A DNA stretch of 64,000 nucleotides from Clavelina lepadiformis. Lineage: Eukaryota; Chordata; Ascidiacea; Aplousobranchia; Clavelinidae. This document shows positions 27,801 through 39,568 of this stretch, piece by piece. The position numbers and the translations under genes were made by a program. The stretch covers positions 4,094,501-4,158,500 of the forward strand of contig NC_135241.1 of the NCBI RefSeq assembly GCF_947623445.1, written 5' to 3'. The notes beneath the pieces were generated by a model that worked only from the letters and a program-made list of their open reading frames with translations, ran no database searches and was not told where the DNA came from. Each line of letters starts with the position of its first letter. The first letter of the stretch is position 1.

Positions 27801-28193
27801 TGATTAGTTCAATTTCAAATATTTACCATGTTAAACTCTTACGTTTATCATTATTGCCTCATTATATTTATAGGTTACGAAAATTGGGATCCAGTTCCTT
27901 CCTTGTATTTGAATTCCACTGTGGACACCACATGTCTTGTGTCTGATGGTTATCATCCTGATTGCATCACTGGACCTGAAGCATTGAAGGAAGTTCCAAG
28001 TGTGAGATTGTTTGACATCCTCGCTGATCCAGAAGAGCGACATGATGTTGCAGATTATTTTCCAGACATCGTGGATACAATGCTCGGCAAAATAGCTGCT
28101 TATAATAAGACTGCAGTTCCATACAGATTTCCAAAGTTTGATCCAAAATCAAATCCTGCTCTCCAAGGAGGGGTATGGGGTCCATGGGTGTAA
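24890..28193 (+). CDS. Arylsulfatase B-type enzyme, gene 3 of 3
   Basis: Eight exons encode 521 residues: 24890-25042, 25147-25236, 25466-25652, 25765-25949, 26137-26344, 27145-27282, 27476-27760 and 27874-28193. The signal peptide begins [19 protein letters not shown]. The Asp pair, CTPSR, GKWHLG, SVH, DNGG and GRK residues are all present. Exon lengths equal those of gene 2 throughout. Intron 5 is about 800 bp, against about 100 bp in genes 1 and 2, because of an insertion. Exon 6 resembles gene 1 (CAGACCTTATATGGTGG) rather than gene 2, while exons 1-5 resemble gene 2, which indicates patchwork exchange. Same inferred function as its neighbours; the substrate may have diverged. Confidence 0.93.
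26455..27100. repeat. Insertion in sulfatase-3 intron 5
   Basis: About 650 bp absent from the corresponding introns of genes 1 and 2, which otherwise align on either side. It has no long open frame and I cannot assign a family. CCGAGCTCTTGCCCGGG at about 26757-26773 is locally GC-rich compared with the surroundings. Boundaries are estimated from where intron similarity ends. Confidence 0.6.
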
Positions 28194-28303
28194 AAAGCAT
28201 GAGAGCAATAATACCCTACAATCCTAAGTGATACACTAAATGTATTTTGTACAAACACTGCATAAATAATCTTTTGTAAATATGCAGTGCTGTAATTTTT
28301 GAT

Positions 28304-28573
28304 GAATTCTTAGCATACTTTTTGCTTATACAACTATTAATGTAAATATCATTAAATCGAAAATTTCTACACAAGTTCACTTATATGTTTTAGTTCTGTT
28401 TTTTTACTGCCATACTGAATGAATTCAACTGAAATACTACCGAAAATTCTACCGAAATACTGCTGAATTCTTAGCATATTTTTTGCTTATACAACTATTA
28501 ATGTAAATATCATTAAGACGAAATTTTCTACACAAGTTCACTTATGTGTTTTAGTTCTGTTTTTTGCTGCCAA
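28304..28573 (+). repeat. Two direct repeats downstream of sulfatase 3
   Basis: A unit of about 105-110 bp at 28304-28412 recurs at 28465-28573 with few differences (period 161). Both begin GAATTCTTAGCATA and contain CAACTATTAATGTAAATATC. Between them lies a small CCGAAAATTCTACCGAAATACT repetition. It is a local tandem duplication in the 3' flank. Confidence 0.8.
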
Positions 28574-28922
28574 ACAAAGATGAATCTTTCCAGTACTTGT
28601 GCAATGTGCAATTGTTTTAGTTCATTATCATATAGATTGACGTCAATGCTTAAAAGAGATTATTATTAATCACGCAAATATTTTGGTATTATATGCACTT
28701 TAATATGTTTCCCCTATAACGTACTAGCCTCTATAGTCACTCTACAGTATATTATTGTATGCATTTTTGTTGTCCAACCCCTACTTTCATATGTTGCATA
28801 TAGCATTATTGATTGCTGATTTGGTTAGTGACCTTTATGCTAAGTTAGGCCTACAAACAATATTTTTATGCATTACAGGTTTCTTAGACTTGTACTTTTT
28901 GAAACTTTTGACAATTTAAAAT

Positions 28923-29675
28923 ATGACCAAATGCAATCTGAAATATGAAAAGCAAGCTTACTGGGACGAACGATACAAGACCGAAGAAGTATACGATTGG
29001 TTTAAAAGTTACTCAGATTTCAAACACTTTATCAAACCTCTCGTAAACGTTCATGATCGAATCTTAATGTTAGGCTGCGGAAACAGTCCATTCAGTTACC
29101 ACATGTACGAAGATGGCTTTACCAATATCACAAATGTCGACTACTCACCAATTTGCATCGAATCTATGTCGAATAGGTACAAGCACTGCATTGACATGAA
29201 ATGGATCGTAATGGACATACGCCAACTGCATTTCAAAGACGGTGAATTCGATGCAGTTATAGAAAAAGGTACAATAGACGCAATGCTTGTCGGGCAAAAA
29301 GATCCGTGGCATCTTTCAGACGAAAATTACAAATGCATGGATACAATTTTGTCGCATGTTTCACGAGTGCTCTCGCCAAGCGGAAAGTTTATATCTTTGA
29401 CTTTTGCACAACCGCATTTTCGCAAAGAACTTTACTGCCGTTCAAAGTTTGGCTGGAACATCGAAACTTGTCCTCTAAATAACGGCGGTGGTTGTATAGA
29501 ATATTTCATGTACGTCATGGTGAAAAACAAACAGTTATCTGAGAGCGACAAACAAAAGGAAATGGAATATTTGGAAAAAAGACAAAAATGGAATGAACCT
29601 CATAATAACGCGGTTTCTCTCACTTATGATCAACTCTATGACGAAGACTTTTTGTTGAAAATGTCCCTCTGTTGA
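28923..29675 (+). CDS. EEF1AKMT4: EEF1A lysine methyltransferase 4-like (METTL family)
   Basis: Intronless 250-residue frame ending TGA 29673-29675. It matches human EEF1AKMT4 (255 residues) along its length: YWDERYKTEEVYDWFKSY near the start, SAM-binding motif I MLGCGNSPFSYH (about 50-61), the acidic NVDYS motif, MDIRQLHF, then FDAVIEKGTIDAML and VSRVLSPSGKFISLTFAQPHF. It is a class I seven-beta-strand methyltransferase. The human enzyme methylates eEF1A on Lys36 in the cytosol. In mammals the frame is also fused by read-through to the ECE2 transcript; no peptidase follows here. TTACAG at about 28873-28878 upstream may be a spliced-leader or leader-intron acceptor. METTL13 is a more distant alternative, but it is much longer. 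Confidence 0.88.
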   Translation: MTKCNLKYEKQAYWDERYKTEEVYDWFKSYSDFKHFIKPLVNVHDRILMLGCGNSPFSYHMYEDGFTNITNVDYSPICIESMSNRYKHCIDMKWIVMDIRQLHFKDGEFDAVIEKGTIDAMLVGQKDPWHLSDENYKCMDTILSHVSRVLSPSGKFISLTFAQPHFRKELYCRSKFGWNIETCPLNNGGGCIEYFMYVMVKNKQLSESDKQKEMEYLEKRQKWNEPHNNAVSLTYDQLYDEDFLLKMSLC

Positions 29676-29681
29676 AATAAA
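29676..29681 (+). terminator. Poly(A) signal abutting the EEF1AKMT4 stop
   Basis: AATAAA begins at the base after the TGA stop codon. If used, the 3' UTR would be only about 15-30 bases. Confidence 0.55.
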
Positions 29682-29704
29682 TTAATTATTTTTCAGCATA
29701 AGTG

Positions 29705-29815
29705 TTGCGTAACGCCCCGCTTGTCCCAACAACTACCATTGGTACCACAAATGAGAAATTAACAATCTCTTTGGTTGTAAGTAGCCAGCGGCAGGTGAGG
29801 ACCATCTCTCCTATA
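29705..29815. repeat. Dispersed repeat, copy A
   Basis: Shares ATTGGTACCACAAATGA and the following ATCTCTTTGG...GCGAGGACCA-type block with 33970-34130. The two are diverged and copy B has about 60 bp extra in the middle. No family could be assigned. Confidence 0.55.
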
Positions 29816-32800
29816 GTGGTGACCCCAAGTTGAAATTAACACCCAGCCTAATGCTGATACAAGGAGGCAAGACAAACACACGTTTGTTGCTCTGTCTCCT
29901 CTACTTTAGCCCTTACTCATTCACTCCTGGTGCTGATCACTGAAGCATGTTAGCGGTCCTCCAAGACGCTCTCATAATGGCTGGTGTACCTTGTCAGGAA
30001 TCGACGGAGTGAACACCGTTGGAACCAAAATTCACTGGGCTAAGTCAACCGTTTTCTGTTAAGAAAATACCAAAATTGGCGTTTACGGCTAAGACTTGAA
30101 GAAAGACAAAGCAATTTTATGCATGTCGCGTGTAAACCAGCACAATAAACAACGTAGTAGCCTACTCTGCACTCAGTACAGGAAATTCTCTATATGCTGC
30201 AAGCTACTATAGCGTTAATCAATGCTTCAATTGCATATTTTAAGACAAATCTTTCGTAGTTCATTTTTTTCCGAATCGTCATAAATGATTTTAGGTTATT
30301 GCATTTTGCAGGCTTCGTTCGTGTGTTGAAAATTTTGATAAACCATAGAGAATAAACATGTCACTGCCGTCGGAAAATTTGAGCATGTTTGTCGATCCAA
30401 ATTTTCTGAAGAACGCGGATTCTTTAGTAATAAGAACAAGAATGATATTCCAGCTGAATACAAAGTGGTTCAAAAAATCAGCTTGAGAATTGGAAACCGA
30501 TTAGAATGATTGCCTAGCTGGAAATTATTGAAATACTAAACAGTTTTCGGCAATGATCTCTTGCAGTGCTGTAACGTCATATCGTGGTAGAGTGACATTG
30601 TGGGGATGGCAAGGTTAATTGTTTTAAGTTGGCTTAAAGCCAAAGGTTTTAGTCGTTCTTTTGGAACTCCTTGTCTATATTTTATTTTAAACTTCGTTGT
30701 TTATGCTGTCTATGATTGTTTCTTTAAGTCAGCACAACGTTCATAAGTCCAAATTCTTATATTCCAAAATATAGTCGTAATTACATCAGAAGCAATTTCA
30801 TATCCATTTTAAAATCCGAATAGAGCTAAAGACTTGAATTGCATGATGAATAAAAGAAAAGAGAATGGGAGCTTTGAACCAAGCCTCAGTTTTTATATCG
30901 CTATATTTAGCCAATCAGAGGGAGACATCGTTATTTACGTCATGCTACGTGTCCAAAGGTATTTCATAGCAATGACTAAAAATCTAACATATTCTACGTC
31001 ACCGAGATTAACTTCGTATACTCTGAGTATGTGGCGCCACTTCAAAACACTTATATACTGGGTCAAATATGTCGGTGTAGGAATTAAATTTTTGAATGAC
31101 ATGATTAACTAAGAACAGTACAGCTTTCTTAATAATACATTTTATCTAACTGGAGAACACACAATCGCTTATTAAAACGCCAATTATATAAGTTATTACA
31201 ATCGCCATAACACAACGCATAAATGAAGTTGCATTTGTACTAGTCTGTGTTTCGAGTTCCTACCAAGCTGTCGTCGTCCTTTAAAAAATGTTTTCTTCCT
31301 CGCAACTGAGACGTTGGGTACAGTGGAAACGAACCTGAACTCGAATGTGCGACTCGTAAAATAACCGGTCCGGTTTGCAAGGCTTTTGGGTTTAAATCCC
31401 TTCCTATCTAGCAAACATTCAGATTATGCAAAGTTGGTTAAATGGCCGCGGGGACTGGTGAAGTTGCTTCATGTTATTCAAAATTTCATGTTAAGTGAAA
31501 CTGAGTAAACGAGTTTCAATTGTATGCCATTATAAACTTAAGCTGTATGTTTTTTATTTGAACATTACTTTGGAGAAATTAATTTCACGTGTTAACTCCT
31601 TCTAGATTCTGGAATTGGAGCCAACACTCGTGAACAAACAAACGATTCTTTCCCTTCCCCCATATGCTATAAAAGTGTTTTTCACCAACGCTAAAAGAAT
31701 AAGCCAGGTAAAATGTTGTAACTACCTGTTTGGATATTAATTTCTTGATATAACATTTTTTTTTAGTTATTGCATAGGTTATTAAAGATTTTTTAACATG
31801 ACGTGTGAAAAAATAAAACCTTAGTAAAATGTATCTGGACTTGGTTTCTGTACATTTAAAGTTATTAACTGAAATTGGTATTAAGCTTAAGCATCCCAAT
31901 TTTTTTAATTTCAGAAAATTCCCATGTTTTTGTGCTTACGTAAGCAGTTCATCTTACCCTTTCACTGCTTGCACTGAAGGTAGCATATGATTGGATGTAT
32001 TGCAACAAAGACTTGTGGTACCCTACACCTCCAGCTAGATTAAGTAGGCTAACAGGTAGGAGGTCCATAAGGTGTACTGAAAATGACATTATACTTTAAG
32101 TGTTTTTGAAAATTGAATGTGAATATGAGTAGTGCTGTCAGGTGTCAGTTGTGGTATCAATAAATTCCCGGTCATCTTCAATGGTGTATTTGATGGCATG
32201 TAACTTGCACATGTTCACATCCCAGAAAGATATTCGAAATAATTTTAAACAAATTTAACAATAAAATTGGGAAGTTTTGTACGAGCTGTTGTTATCACCG
32301 AAGCTCATCAACACTATCTGCATCAAATCACAAACAAAATAATTCAATTATGTTTTCAGCTGAGCTTCAGGGGTTTTGGCTTTTACAATGATAAATTAGT
32401 GTAAATGGTTGGGATACGATCAATGTTATAGAACCGTAATGCGTTTGCTCCCTCGGGCACTTGTGTTTTCTAATAACGTGTACACGCCTCTCTGTTAGTA
32501 ATTAGCGTTTTCTGTTTGCATTTTCGCATTGCGCAAGCCAATAGTCAACGTGTCTGAGTTGTGTGGGTTCGAGTTCAGTTTTCAGTTTTACATTTGGCGA
32601 TACCACGTTTTACAGTCATCTGTATCACAAAAAATACAACAGGTTGTATGCAATATGTTCTGGAGCATCTTAAATGCCATTATAAACACAGCAATTTGTT
32701 GCCAATGTTTACTTTAATTTTGTAAAAGACGGTTGCAAGTTTTGTTTAAAGAAATGTCAATACCGATTTTGTTTTCTTGCCACCTTTTTTTCAATGTTTC

Positions 32801-33406
32801 CATGAATGATAAATTTTCAGTTGTGTTTTATTTTGCTGTACACGTATGCTTAATAAATAATAACTACAAAATCATTTTTTCTGGTACATACTAAACACTA
32901 TACACCATTACTAGTTTGTGCAGCAAGTTCTTGTATATTCACCATTCAACCAGTTTGTTGTCGCCAGATAGGTGGTGCTGATTGAAAACACAGTGTCCTT
33001 GCAAGAATCAGCTTGTCGAGTACGCGATGATCAACCTGAAGTGGTGATTTCTTTTATGGTCTTCTAGGGGATTTTTTTCCAGCGCTAAACTAGATATGAT
33101 TTTATTTTGACCAGATCCTCGAGCTTTGAGAGATTGATTCAGAGGAGGAAACCAGACTGGTTGATGATTTATTCCAGTTAAGAGCCTAGCGCGATTCACT
33201 GCAGAAAGAAAACTTGATCACGAAAAAAAAAAATACCAAATACAAGTGCGACTTTCCATCTATGTTAAACCACAAAAGCTAATTCTCGATGTCAACTATT
33301 TTATCGACAATTTGGCTTCAATCAAAGCCCAGCTTGATACCGGTCTCCTCATGCGTGGAGTCCCATTTGTTGGTAAGTTGTAGCGACATTTTCCCGGCCT
33401 ACCTTG
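29816..33406. other. Gene-poor region
   Basis: No coding exon, RNA gene or complete transposon recognised in 3.6 kb. A weak Pol III box-B-like GGGTTTAAATCCC is seen near 31388 without a matching box A. Open frames are short with random-looking composition. Confidence 0.45.
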
Positions 33407-33414
33407 GCTTAAAT

Positions 33415-33590
33415 CAGAGATGTCCAACCTGCGGCCCGCCTGAGATTTTTGTGCGGCCCGCTAGTCATTTTCACTCCAAAAGTATGTACTTCATGTACCC
33501 ATTTTTCTTGAAATTTAATAGGTTTTGCGGCCCATTCAGTTATTTCAAGTGACAATGCGGCCCACTATAATAAAAGGTTGGACATCCCTG
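33415..33590. mobile_element. hAT MITE with 8-bp target duplication
   Basis: 176 bp bounded by CAGAGATGTCCAACC and GGTTGGACATCCCTG, with GCTTAAAT exactly duplicated at 33407-33414 and 33591-33598. The interior is rich in GCGGCCC repeats. A non-autonomous hAT element without coding capacity; the exact target duplication suggests a fairly recent insertion. Confidence 0.9.
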
Positions 33591-33969
33591 GCTTAAATCA
33601 TTAATACCAGTTGCTCGTTGTTTAGTGTTGGCCGAATTACAAGGCCTGGCCCAAGATAGCACGTGAAACACTGAACACTTAATGAAGATAAAAGAGAATG
33701 CCGCAATGGCGGTGGATTTACAACAGCAGAAATTTTCTTCAAAACGCCACCTAAAGCTCCAGGCCCTCATCAGTCAAGGATCACTACTGAACACGCTTCT
33801 GTTCCAGAGCCAGTTCGATATGGGTGACAAGTTTCGTGAATTCTGAACCCCAATTTGGATAAAGGACTAACACGAAAGGTGGTTTGCATTTTTTGCAGAC
33901 AAACGACGGTTTGATACTACAGTGTTGTACAAAGTACGAAGAGCGAACCAATAGCAAGAACCCAAAGAC

Positions 33970-34130
33970 TTGTAGCACCCCTCTTGTCGCTACAACTATA
34001 ATTGGTACCACAAATGATAAGTTACTTTCACAGAACACTTGATAAATGTACAACTGCTTACAGCGATTGAAGTATGAGCTGGCCATATCTCTTTGGCTGC
34101 TACTAGTCAGTGACTGGCGAGGACCAACTC
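33970..34130. repeat. Dispersed repeat, copy B
   Basis: Counterpart of 29705-29815, in the same orientation, sharing ATTGGTACCACAAATGA and GGCGAGGACCA-type blocks. Confidence 0.55.
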
Positions 34131-36625
34131 CAATACAGACTCATTTTACCGTTCCTTTAACCGACAGCCGAAACTTGAGAGTAAAGTGGTTTGCTTAGAA
34201 AAATCCAACTCGATCGTTATTAGACTTTTACAAATGAGCTTGTGTTGATGCTTAACCTGCCTTGTTTGCCATTTATAAATTATTTGCCTTTCACAAATAA
34301 AATGACGGCACAAAAACTTGACTTGTAATAAAATTGTATAAATCTTCCACTGTCTGCAATGGATAAAATACTCCCTGAATTAGGCACATTTTGAGTACGA
34401 TTGAAATTGACAATAAGTCATAGGCTACAATCGAAAGCTGCATGACGAAATAGTCTTTTACCGAATGTTTTGCTGGCTTAGTTTGACCGTTTTACACATT
34501 GAACTTATATTGGCAGTTTTAGCCTACATTAAAAAAATTACAAAGTTTGGAGAATCTGTTTTGCTTGTAGGACAACTTTGACAATAATTTCTGGATATTG
34601 TGAAGCTAATTGAAGTTTTTTGATTTTTTCTCTGTTCATCCGTGAACAATGCTTTTTCTTCATATTTACTCCTGAAAATACATGGTAGGCCTACTTGTAT
34701 AAATACCAGATCACAGAACGTTTATTTCATGTATGCACCTTTACCATCAATTGCAAAAACTTGCTTTAAGCAAAAGTAACCTTTATATTTTAAACATCAT
34801 TAAAAGTCACGTCAAAAAAAGTCAACTGTTTCAGCCTGGTGTTCTAAAAACAATAAAAGAATCAATTTGGTAACCGGTTTAGTTGACCACTTGATTTTTA
34901 TCAAGCTAACAGATATTGTCCACCAGAAAGTTTTCAAAGAGCTAAAATCAGCTTTTTATGCATGCCCATTCTCCTAACTTAATCGCTTACACCTTTAATA
35001 ACAGCATTAGGCCTACCTACATACGGTGAAATAATCACTTCGAAATTAGACTAATATTCACCACACTTCTCATCAATTTGTGTGGTTTTATGTGTAGCAA
35101 TATATAGAGTACCTTTCAACACAAACCAAATGCTTGAGCATTTGACATTGCGGCTGGTTGGCTAATAAATACAATCAGACACAGTCTAAACTTGATATGA
35201 TAGGTAATCTATCCATTCGTGCACAACTGCACATGTTTGAACAATGAAAAACAAATGTTATTCCTTTGATTTTCGGGTCTAGCCTAGCATACAATTTATG
35301 CGCAAGTAAGCACAACCACAGGATGCTTTGTATACTAGACTTCAAGCTACTCAAATTGTGACGTCGTCTAGTTGTGCACTTGTATACCACACCTGAATTT
35401 TCCTCCGAGCAATTATGGTCAAAGTGGCCTAAAGTCAAACTGAAATACAAAAATCATCATCAAAAAGCGGTTTATGCTTCTAGCCGAGGTGTGCTATACC
35501 GGGATGCCTATACTACATTACCATCCTCATTTTCTATGACCTATCACAACGTGCACTTAAGTAACTTAAACCTCACCAGAATGACATTTAACCATGACCC
35601 AAGCCCCTCGCAAATGTATTTTGAGAAAGCGAAATATATTTAGCTTAAAAGTAAAATACTTCGCAATGTATAAATAAATTTTGGGATGCTGCAAAATTTT
35701 ATTTATTGCGGTTCTTAGTGCCATAAAAATATTTTCAACGACCAAACTTTTTTTTGCAAAAATAATGCAATATTTTAATGAAAAATACTGTATGTTAGAT
35801 GTAAGAAATGTGTTAGGATTAGCAAAATACTTAAAAACAAGTAAAAATAAATTCTAAGTGAAGAAAATTTTTTGTTGTTTCGTAAATAAAAATAGATAAG
35901 CTACAAAATTTTTTTGGAGGTCTTTGATATATTTGTTGGGTTCCTTCAACATTTTGCAGCAAAGAAAAATAGTTTTGGAGAGCTACAGGGGCCACCGTAC
36001 ACAAGCAAGGTCAAACCGGCCATTGTGTTGTACTTGCCGAAAGATAACATTTTCGATCACCAAAACTTCCACCAATATAAATGTTTTTATAGCAATCAAG
36101 TGGACTTATTCGCCGTTGCCCTTATTTTAAAAGTTATAAATTTCTTCCAATGATGACCTTTTTCCTTTGATAAAACTTTTAAAATAAAAGTGAACTCTTA
36201 ATCGACACCACGCAGCCTAAAAATAAAACACTTTTATTATTTGCATGATATGGTCCCATAACACAAAAATAGACACGTAATAGATTCAAACGCTTTACTT
36301 AAACAAGCATATATATCTCTAACTTATGGGCGGTAAACAAACATACTGAAAAATGATTGAAAATCGGCTTCGTAGTAGTGTATATGCCAGATAATATGTT
36401 ACATAATACAAAAGCTTTCATTGAGATTAGTTATTGGGCTCAATGATGATTACTTTTAAAATTTCACAACTAACGTACGCAATCATAAAACAACAGAGCT
36501 TAAAACTGGTGAAAAAAGGCTTAGGTATTCTGTTCAATCCGACATAATAATTGAACAGGATGTATGTTACATTCCATCATGTTCGTCAGTGGACTGCGGG
36601 ACCGAATGAAGTTCTATATTCGTGC
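34131..36625. other. Gene-poor region and 3' flank of WRAP73
   Basis: No gene recognised. It contains a short palindromic element at about 35309-35389. The right end should contain the 3' UTR of WRAP73; the minus-strand poly(A) signal might be the TTTATT at about 36234, but nearer candidates are lacking. Confidence 0.4.
35309..35389. repeat. Short palindromic MITE, copy A
   Basis: About 80 bp similar to 38608-38698, sharing the core GCTACTCAAATTGTGACGTC and the right arm CTTGTATACCA. Its left arm is degenerate. Confidence 0.65.
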
Positions 36626-38086
36626 TTAGTTGTCTATCTCCTTGTCTCTTTCTTTCTTCTCTAAGTAGCAAATACACATCTGGTCCTTGCTCATGAGAAG
36701 CAGGGATTCTGCACTTGGATGCCACTTCAATGAATGAACGTGGAACGTTGCGCTGATTGGAACTTGCACAGATACAGACCCAGATGGAGACCAAAGGTAG
36801 AGTTTATCATTTCCAGTACACAGTGCCAGTCTAGATGTATGGGGGTCCCACCTAAATATAGGATACTTGTAAAATAACACTATTCTTATGAGTTAATCAA
36901 TAGCTAATAACTGAAAGCATTATTAGTTATTACTACCTAGAGCTAATTGACATACAAACCGGGCACATTTAATCGGTGAGGCTTGCAGCAAAACAACGTA
37001 AAGGGAAAGCTTTAGCATACTCCATATATGAACGGCTGTTTTCATGCTATCATCTATGGTTGCTAGAAATTTGTTGTCAGGGCTGAACTCCAGCCAACCA
37101 ACACCAATCTTTGGGTTTGGTTTTTCTGGGTCTGGATGCACAGAAGGTATTTGAATTGGTGGACTGAGGAATTCATATTTACTTTGAGTGCTAAAGATTG
37201 GCGGTGATGCGATCAACGTATTTTCTGTTCTAGGAAGACTTGGTTTAGTTTCAGATTCACTGTAAACTACAGCATTTGTTGACTGAATATTGGAGATGTG
37301 AGAGAATTCTGATATACTTTTCCAAGTAATATGATTTAATATGCGCACTTTTTGGTCGTAACTTCCGACTGCCAAAAATTGGCTTGTTGGGGACCAGGTA
37401 ACACGTTTTACCCCGAGTGCCCAATCATAAGCCTTGTAAGTTGTAAGACATCTTCCGTCCATTGTATATATCAATAACTTATACCACAAACAATGATCCC
37501 AAACACATATCACTCGACCATCTGGTGACCATTTCAAACCACTTAAATCTTCAGTATCAGTTTCAAATAATTTCAGAAGTTGCCATGATTCAACCTCGAA
37601 AATACTAACGCAATCTCTGCACTTTCGGCTCTCAGCCAAGGCAAGATATTTCCCGTTGTCGGTAAAACTTAAGCAGTCTTTTGAGTTTTTCACGTAACGA
37701 ATGTAAGAAATAGACTTATTGACTAACGACCAGACTGTTATTCGCAGATTAAAACTGGCTGTTGTTAATACATGGCGCCCATCTGGACTCCACTGCGCAT
37801 GTGTGAGGCCTGCCGACCCTTCATCGATTTTGCAAGTCCAGTCAGGATGCTCAACGGACCATACTTGACATATTCCCCTTTTGTACATGGCACATAACAA
37901 GAAGGCAGAATCCGAAGACCACTCAATATTCTGCACAGCGTCCAGGCATGTGTAAAGCCGCAGAATCTGCAGTGTATCAACTGATCGGACGATGACTTTG
38001 TAAGAGACACAGGTCACCACATACTGCCCATCAGGTGAAAATTTACAGTGAAACTGAGATTGTTTGAAAAGCTCAGAAAAATTCAT
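36626..38086 (-). CDS. WRAP73: WRAP73 (WDR8), WD-repeat centrosomal protein
   Basis: Two exons, 36960-38086 and 36626-36851 (stop TAA 36626-36628), encode 450 residues against 460 in human. The start MNFSELFKQSQFHCKFSPDG aligns with the human start. Matching blocks include LYTCLDAVQNIEWSSDSAF, CAMYKRGICQVWS, KIDEGSAGLTHAQWSPDGRH, WSPTSQFLAVGSYDQKVRIL and, after the splice, KLYLWSPSGSVSVQVP. The phase-2 junction joins CAR to WDPHTSR, matching the human FQWDPQQPR region. WD40-type repeats span the protein. WRAP73 binds SSX2IP at centrosomes and spindle poles and supports spindle anchoring and cilium formation. Apart from a small indel-rich linker near residues 270-310 it appears intact. Confidence 0.93.
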
Positions 38087-39071
38087 GTTTAAAGTTTAAT
38101 TCACAAAGTTGGAAGCCTACACAAATACAAAAATTTTGCATCCTGTTAAATATTGCTGAAACATACGAGAATGCACTAGCTTGGGTGCGCCACACAACCC
38201 AAAATGACAAGTGTAGTGCGCAAAAATGCTCAGACGCAATGGAAGCGCACAATTACACAGTATTGAACGCAGTTTGACTTATTCAATGTTTAAATCAATT
38301 GAAAATTGAGTGCACAGAAGCTCTGTCCAAGTAAAAATAACACAGTAGTGAAACTCATGAAAACCAGTATTGAGTGCGCCTATACAAAAATCTGAAGTTT
38401 GGCTAAGCAAGGTGTTCCCAGTCTTTTTTACTTTTGCATTGTCACATCACATGTAGGCCTAAATGGTATAAAGTTACTTATGATGCCTTTAATTTAGAAA
38501 CCTTGGCACACCTACGCACAAGACTTCTCAACATGCACGTCAAAATTATTCATGTTCACAGCGATTTAGGCAAATACGGTAATAAATAAAGAAGATAAAG
38601 TAGGTCAAGTATACAAGTGCACAACAACTGGATGCATTTGTATATTAGACCCCAGCTACTCAAATTGTGACGTCATCTGGTTGTGTACTTGTATACCAGA
38701 CCCGATAAAGTTTAGTGTTTGAACGCCAAATTATGTAGACCTGACAAATAAAAGAAAACATTGACTTTGCGCGCACGATTTCTCGTCAAAAAGTGCCTGG
38801 CTTATGCGGTAAGCGAAAGTATGAGGCCCGGTCTGATCAGCCTACCGGTAGGCCTATCTTATTTTCATATGACATTTGGAAGCCTAGTCTATACAAAAGT
38901 ATAATCTGACTAACCTATACTAATGGTCTTTGTTTACTACCGGTATGTGCATTGTGCTTACATACTTCACAAGTCGAACAAGACACATAGCCTACTGACA
39001 TAACGCATCAACCAGAACAACAATACATGAATACTCTAGTTTTAGTTTTGGTTCATGTGCTCCACCTAGAC
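38087..39071. other. 5' flank of WRAP73
   Basis: Intergenic sequence with no gene recognised. It contains the palindromic element at 38608-38698. Confidence 0.45.
38608..38698. repeat. Short palindromic MITE, copy B, with a CRE-like site
   Basis: About 90 bp with arms GTATACAAGTGCACAAC at the left and GTTGTGTACTTGTATAC at the right. The middle holds GCTACTCAAATTGTGACGTC followed by A, so it includes the palindrome TGACGTCA, the consensus CREB/ATF site. Copy A has TGACGTCG instead. Confidence 0.7.
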
Positions 39072-39560
39072 CATACGTGTCAAACTCCCGGCCCGCGGGC
39101 AACATCCGGCCCGCTTTACAATAAAACTTGGCCCGCAATGTTATTTTATACAATGAACTATTTCCGGCCCACGAGATCATTGTACAGTATAATTTACTTT
39201 TTTCAAGCAAGAACAAGATTATAACAAATCGCACAATACAGCAGTTGCCCCATCATACAATAGAATAAATCGATCTATTCCAACGCTCGTAATTTAGGCT
39301 GCTTTTTTCTTTATTGTTTCTTAATTCGTTAATGCTTTTGCTAGGAGATGAATGAAACATAACGATGTAAGACAAGAATAATCAAAAATAGCCCTGTCAA
39401 AAATCGTCAAAAACATCAAAAATTTGGTGTTGTATCGCTGCCTGTTTCCAATTCATGTACTCTTGTCACGAAACGTTCAATCAACTTTTATCCTTACGGC
39501 CCGCGGCGTTAAATAAGTTTTGAGTTTTGGCCCCTGTAGCGATTGAGTTTGACACCCCTG
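39072..39560. mobile_element. hAT non-autonomous element with 8-bp target duplication
   Basis: 489 bp between ACCTAGAC at 39064-39071 and ACCTAGAC at 39561-39568, an exact 8-bp duplication. The ends are CATACGTGTCAAACTC (left) and GAGTTTGACACCCCTG (right), followed inside by GGCCCGCGGGC-type sequence typical of animal hAT-Charlie-like elements. No transposase is encoded. Confidence 0.88.
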
Positions 39561-39568
39561 ACCTAGAC

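Noticed and set aside
31380-31400. Possible tRNA or SINE box B (GGGTTTAAATCCC)
   Set aside because: No box A at the expected distance and no cloverleaf.
33289-34086. Short open frames suggesting a decayed protein gene
   Set aside because: Frames are brief, no domain is recognised, and a hAT MITE splits the region; not enough to name a gene or element.
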